NCBI RefSeq assembly: GCF_910592395.1
Contig: NC_088318.1
Span: 14,756,349 to 14,820,348 of the forward strand
Direction: 5' to 3'
Origin: Lineus longissimus
Lineage: Eukaryota; Nemertea; Pilidiophora; Heteronemertea; Lineidae
DNA length: 64,000 nt
How positions within the stretch are numbered: position 1 is the stretch's first letter; every line of letters begins with the position of its first letter. Below, piece after piece: positions 63,598 through 64,000 of the stretch. The notes beneath the pieces are model-generated. The model was not told where the DNA came from. It did not search any database and saw only the letters and a program-made list of their open reading frames with translations. The position numbers and the translations under genes are program-made.

Positions 63598-63916
63598 TGG
63601 CAGGTCCTCCATCAAAGTGGCAACCACACAAAAAATTTCTCAACGAATTGGTGATATGAAGCTTGTGTGAAATAAAAATGGCGCTATATTTCACACAAGG
63701 TTCATATCGCCATAGCCTGGCTATTACAGGCGAAGAAATCTCCACTCTAACATGAAAACCTCTGTGGTTCAACGGTTAGAATGCTGGACTTTCGGTCTGG
63801 TGGTCACGGGTTCGACTCCCCGTGTGTTAACAGAATTTTTTTGTTCTCTTCATTTACTTTTTTCGTTCATTCATGTACACATTAGTAATATTAGTATTAT
63901 CATTATCATTATTACC
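63598..63916 (+). repeat. Composite short interspersed element, copy 2
   Basis: Same layout as 42401-42715 in the same orientation: lead, perfect 13-bp-stem hairpin, tRNA-Glu-like part, T7 (63836-63842), and ATT/ATC-rich tail. One single-base deletion (GAAGAAATC against GAAGAAAATC) and a handful of substitutions separate the copies up to the tRNA-like part; the tail is more diverged. Confidence 0.75.
63758..63829 (+). other. tRNA-Glu(TTC)-like moiety of copy 2
   Basis: D-stem GTTC/GAAT and anticodon stem CTGGA/TCTGG pair (with wobbles); loop CTTTCGG places TTC at 34-36, the Glu anticodon, with U33 intact. T-loop TTCGACT is canonical, but the 3' T-stem has one extra C and the acceptor does not pair. 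tRNA-derived element rather than a working tRNA gene; better preserved than copy 1. Confidence 0.6.
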
Positions 63917-64000
63917 AATATGATTTTTATCTCTAACCCGAACTTTATGAACTGAAGAACACGATCAAAGGGGTTAGGACAGACATAACTAATCTCACAA

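Noticed and set aside
63758-63829. Functional tRNA-Glu gene
   Set aside because: Anticodon arm and promoter boxes fit, but the T-stem has an extra base and the acceptor stem does not pair; the whole 320-bp unit is repeated, so it is a tRNA-derived element.

Overview
The window is eukaryotic, most likely a marine bilaterian invertebrate: GT-AG introns of roughly 100-1000 bp, moderate AT richness, animal-specific gene families, and young repeats. I cannot name the species. All exon models were assembled by eye from splice sites, reading phase and recalled family sequences.

The left 21.8 kb is compact and gene-dense. In order it holds: the 3' two-thirds of MRPL3 (minus strand, running off the left edge); URI1 (plus, complete, 9 exons, 397 codons); IMPA1 (plus, complete, 8 exons, 276 codons); the last coding exon of an unidentified small protein (minus); a CNBD1-like gene with two cyclic-nucleotide-binding folds (plus, complete, 12 exons, 488 codons); and a single-coding-exon two-pass membrane protein with a spliced 5' leader (minus). 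Two gene pairs are head to head (MRPL3/URI1 and the small minus gene/CNBD1-like) and one is convergent (CNBD1-like/two-pass protein, separated by a decayed minisatellite). The genes serve unrelated housekeeping roles (mitochondrial translation, RNA polymerase assembly, inositol recycling), so nothing like an operon is implied.

From about 21.9 kb to the right edge (42 kb) I find no gene I can identify. This part is AT-rich and holds repeats: several minisatellites, two perfect or near-perfect tandem duplications (134 bp and 69 bp), a diverged dispersed pair, two young copies of a ~315-bp composite element (perfect hairpin + tRNA-Glu-like moiety + T-run), and a nested duplication complex at 58.7-61.4 kb containing a 25-bp-stem hairpin. 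One isolated first-coding-exon candidate lies at 49.8 kb and could belong to a long-intron gene.

The most distinctive structure is a 47-bp perfect palindrome flanked by an exact 7-bp direct repeat inside IMPA1 intron 1, which looks like a very small foldback insertion.
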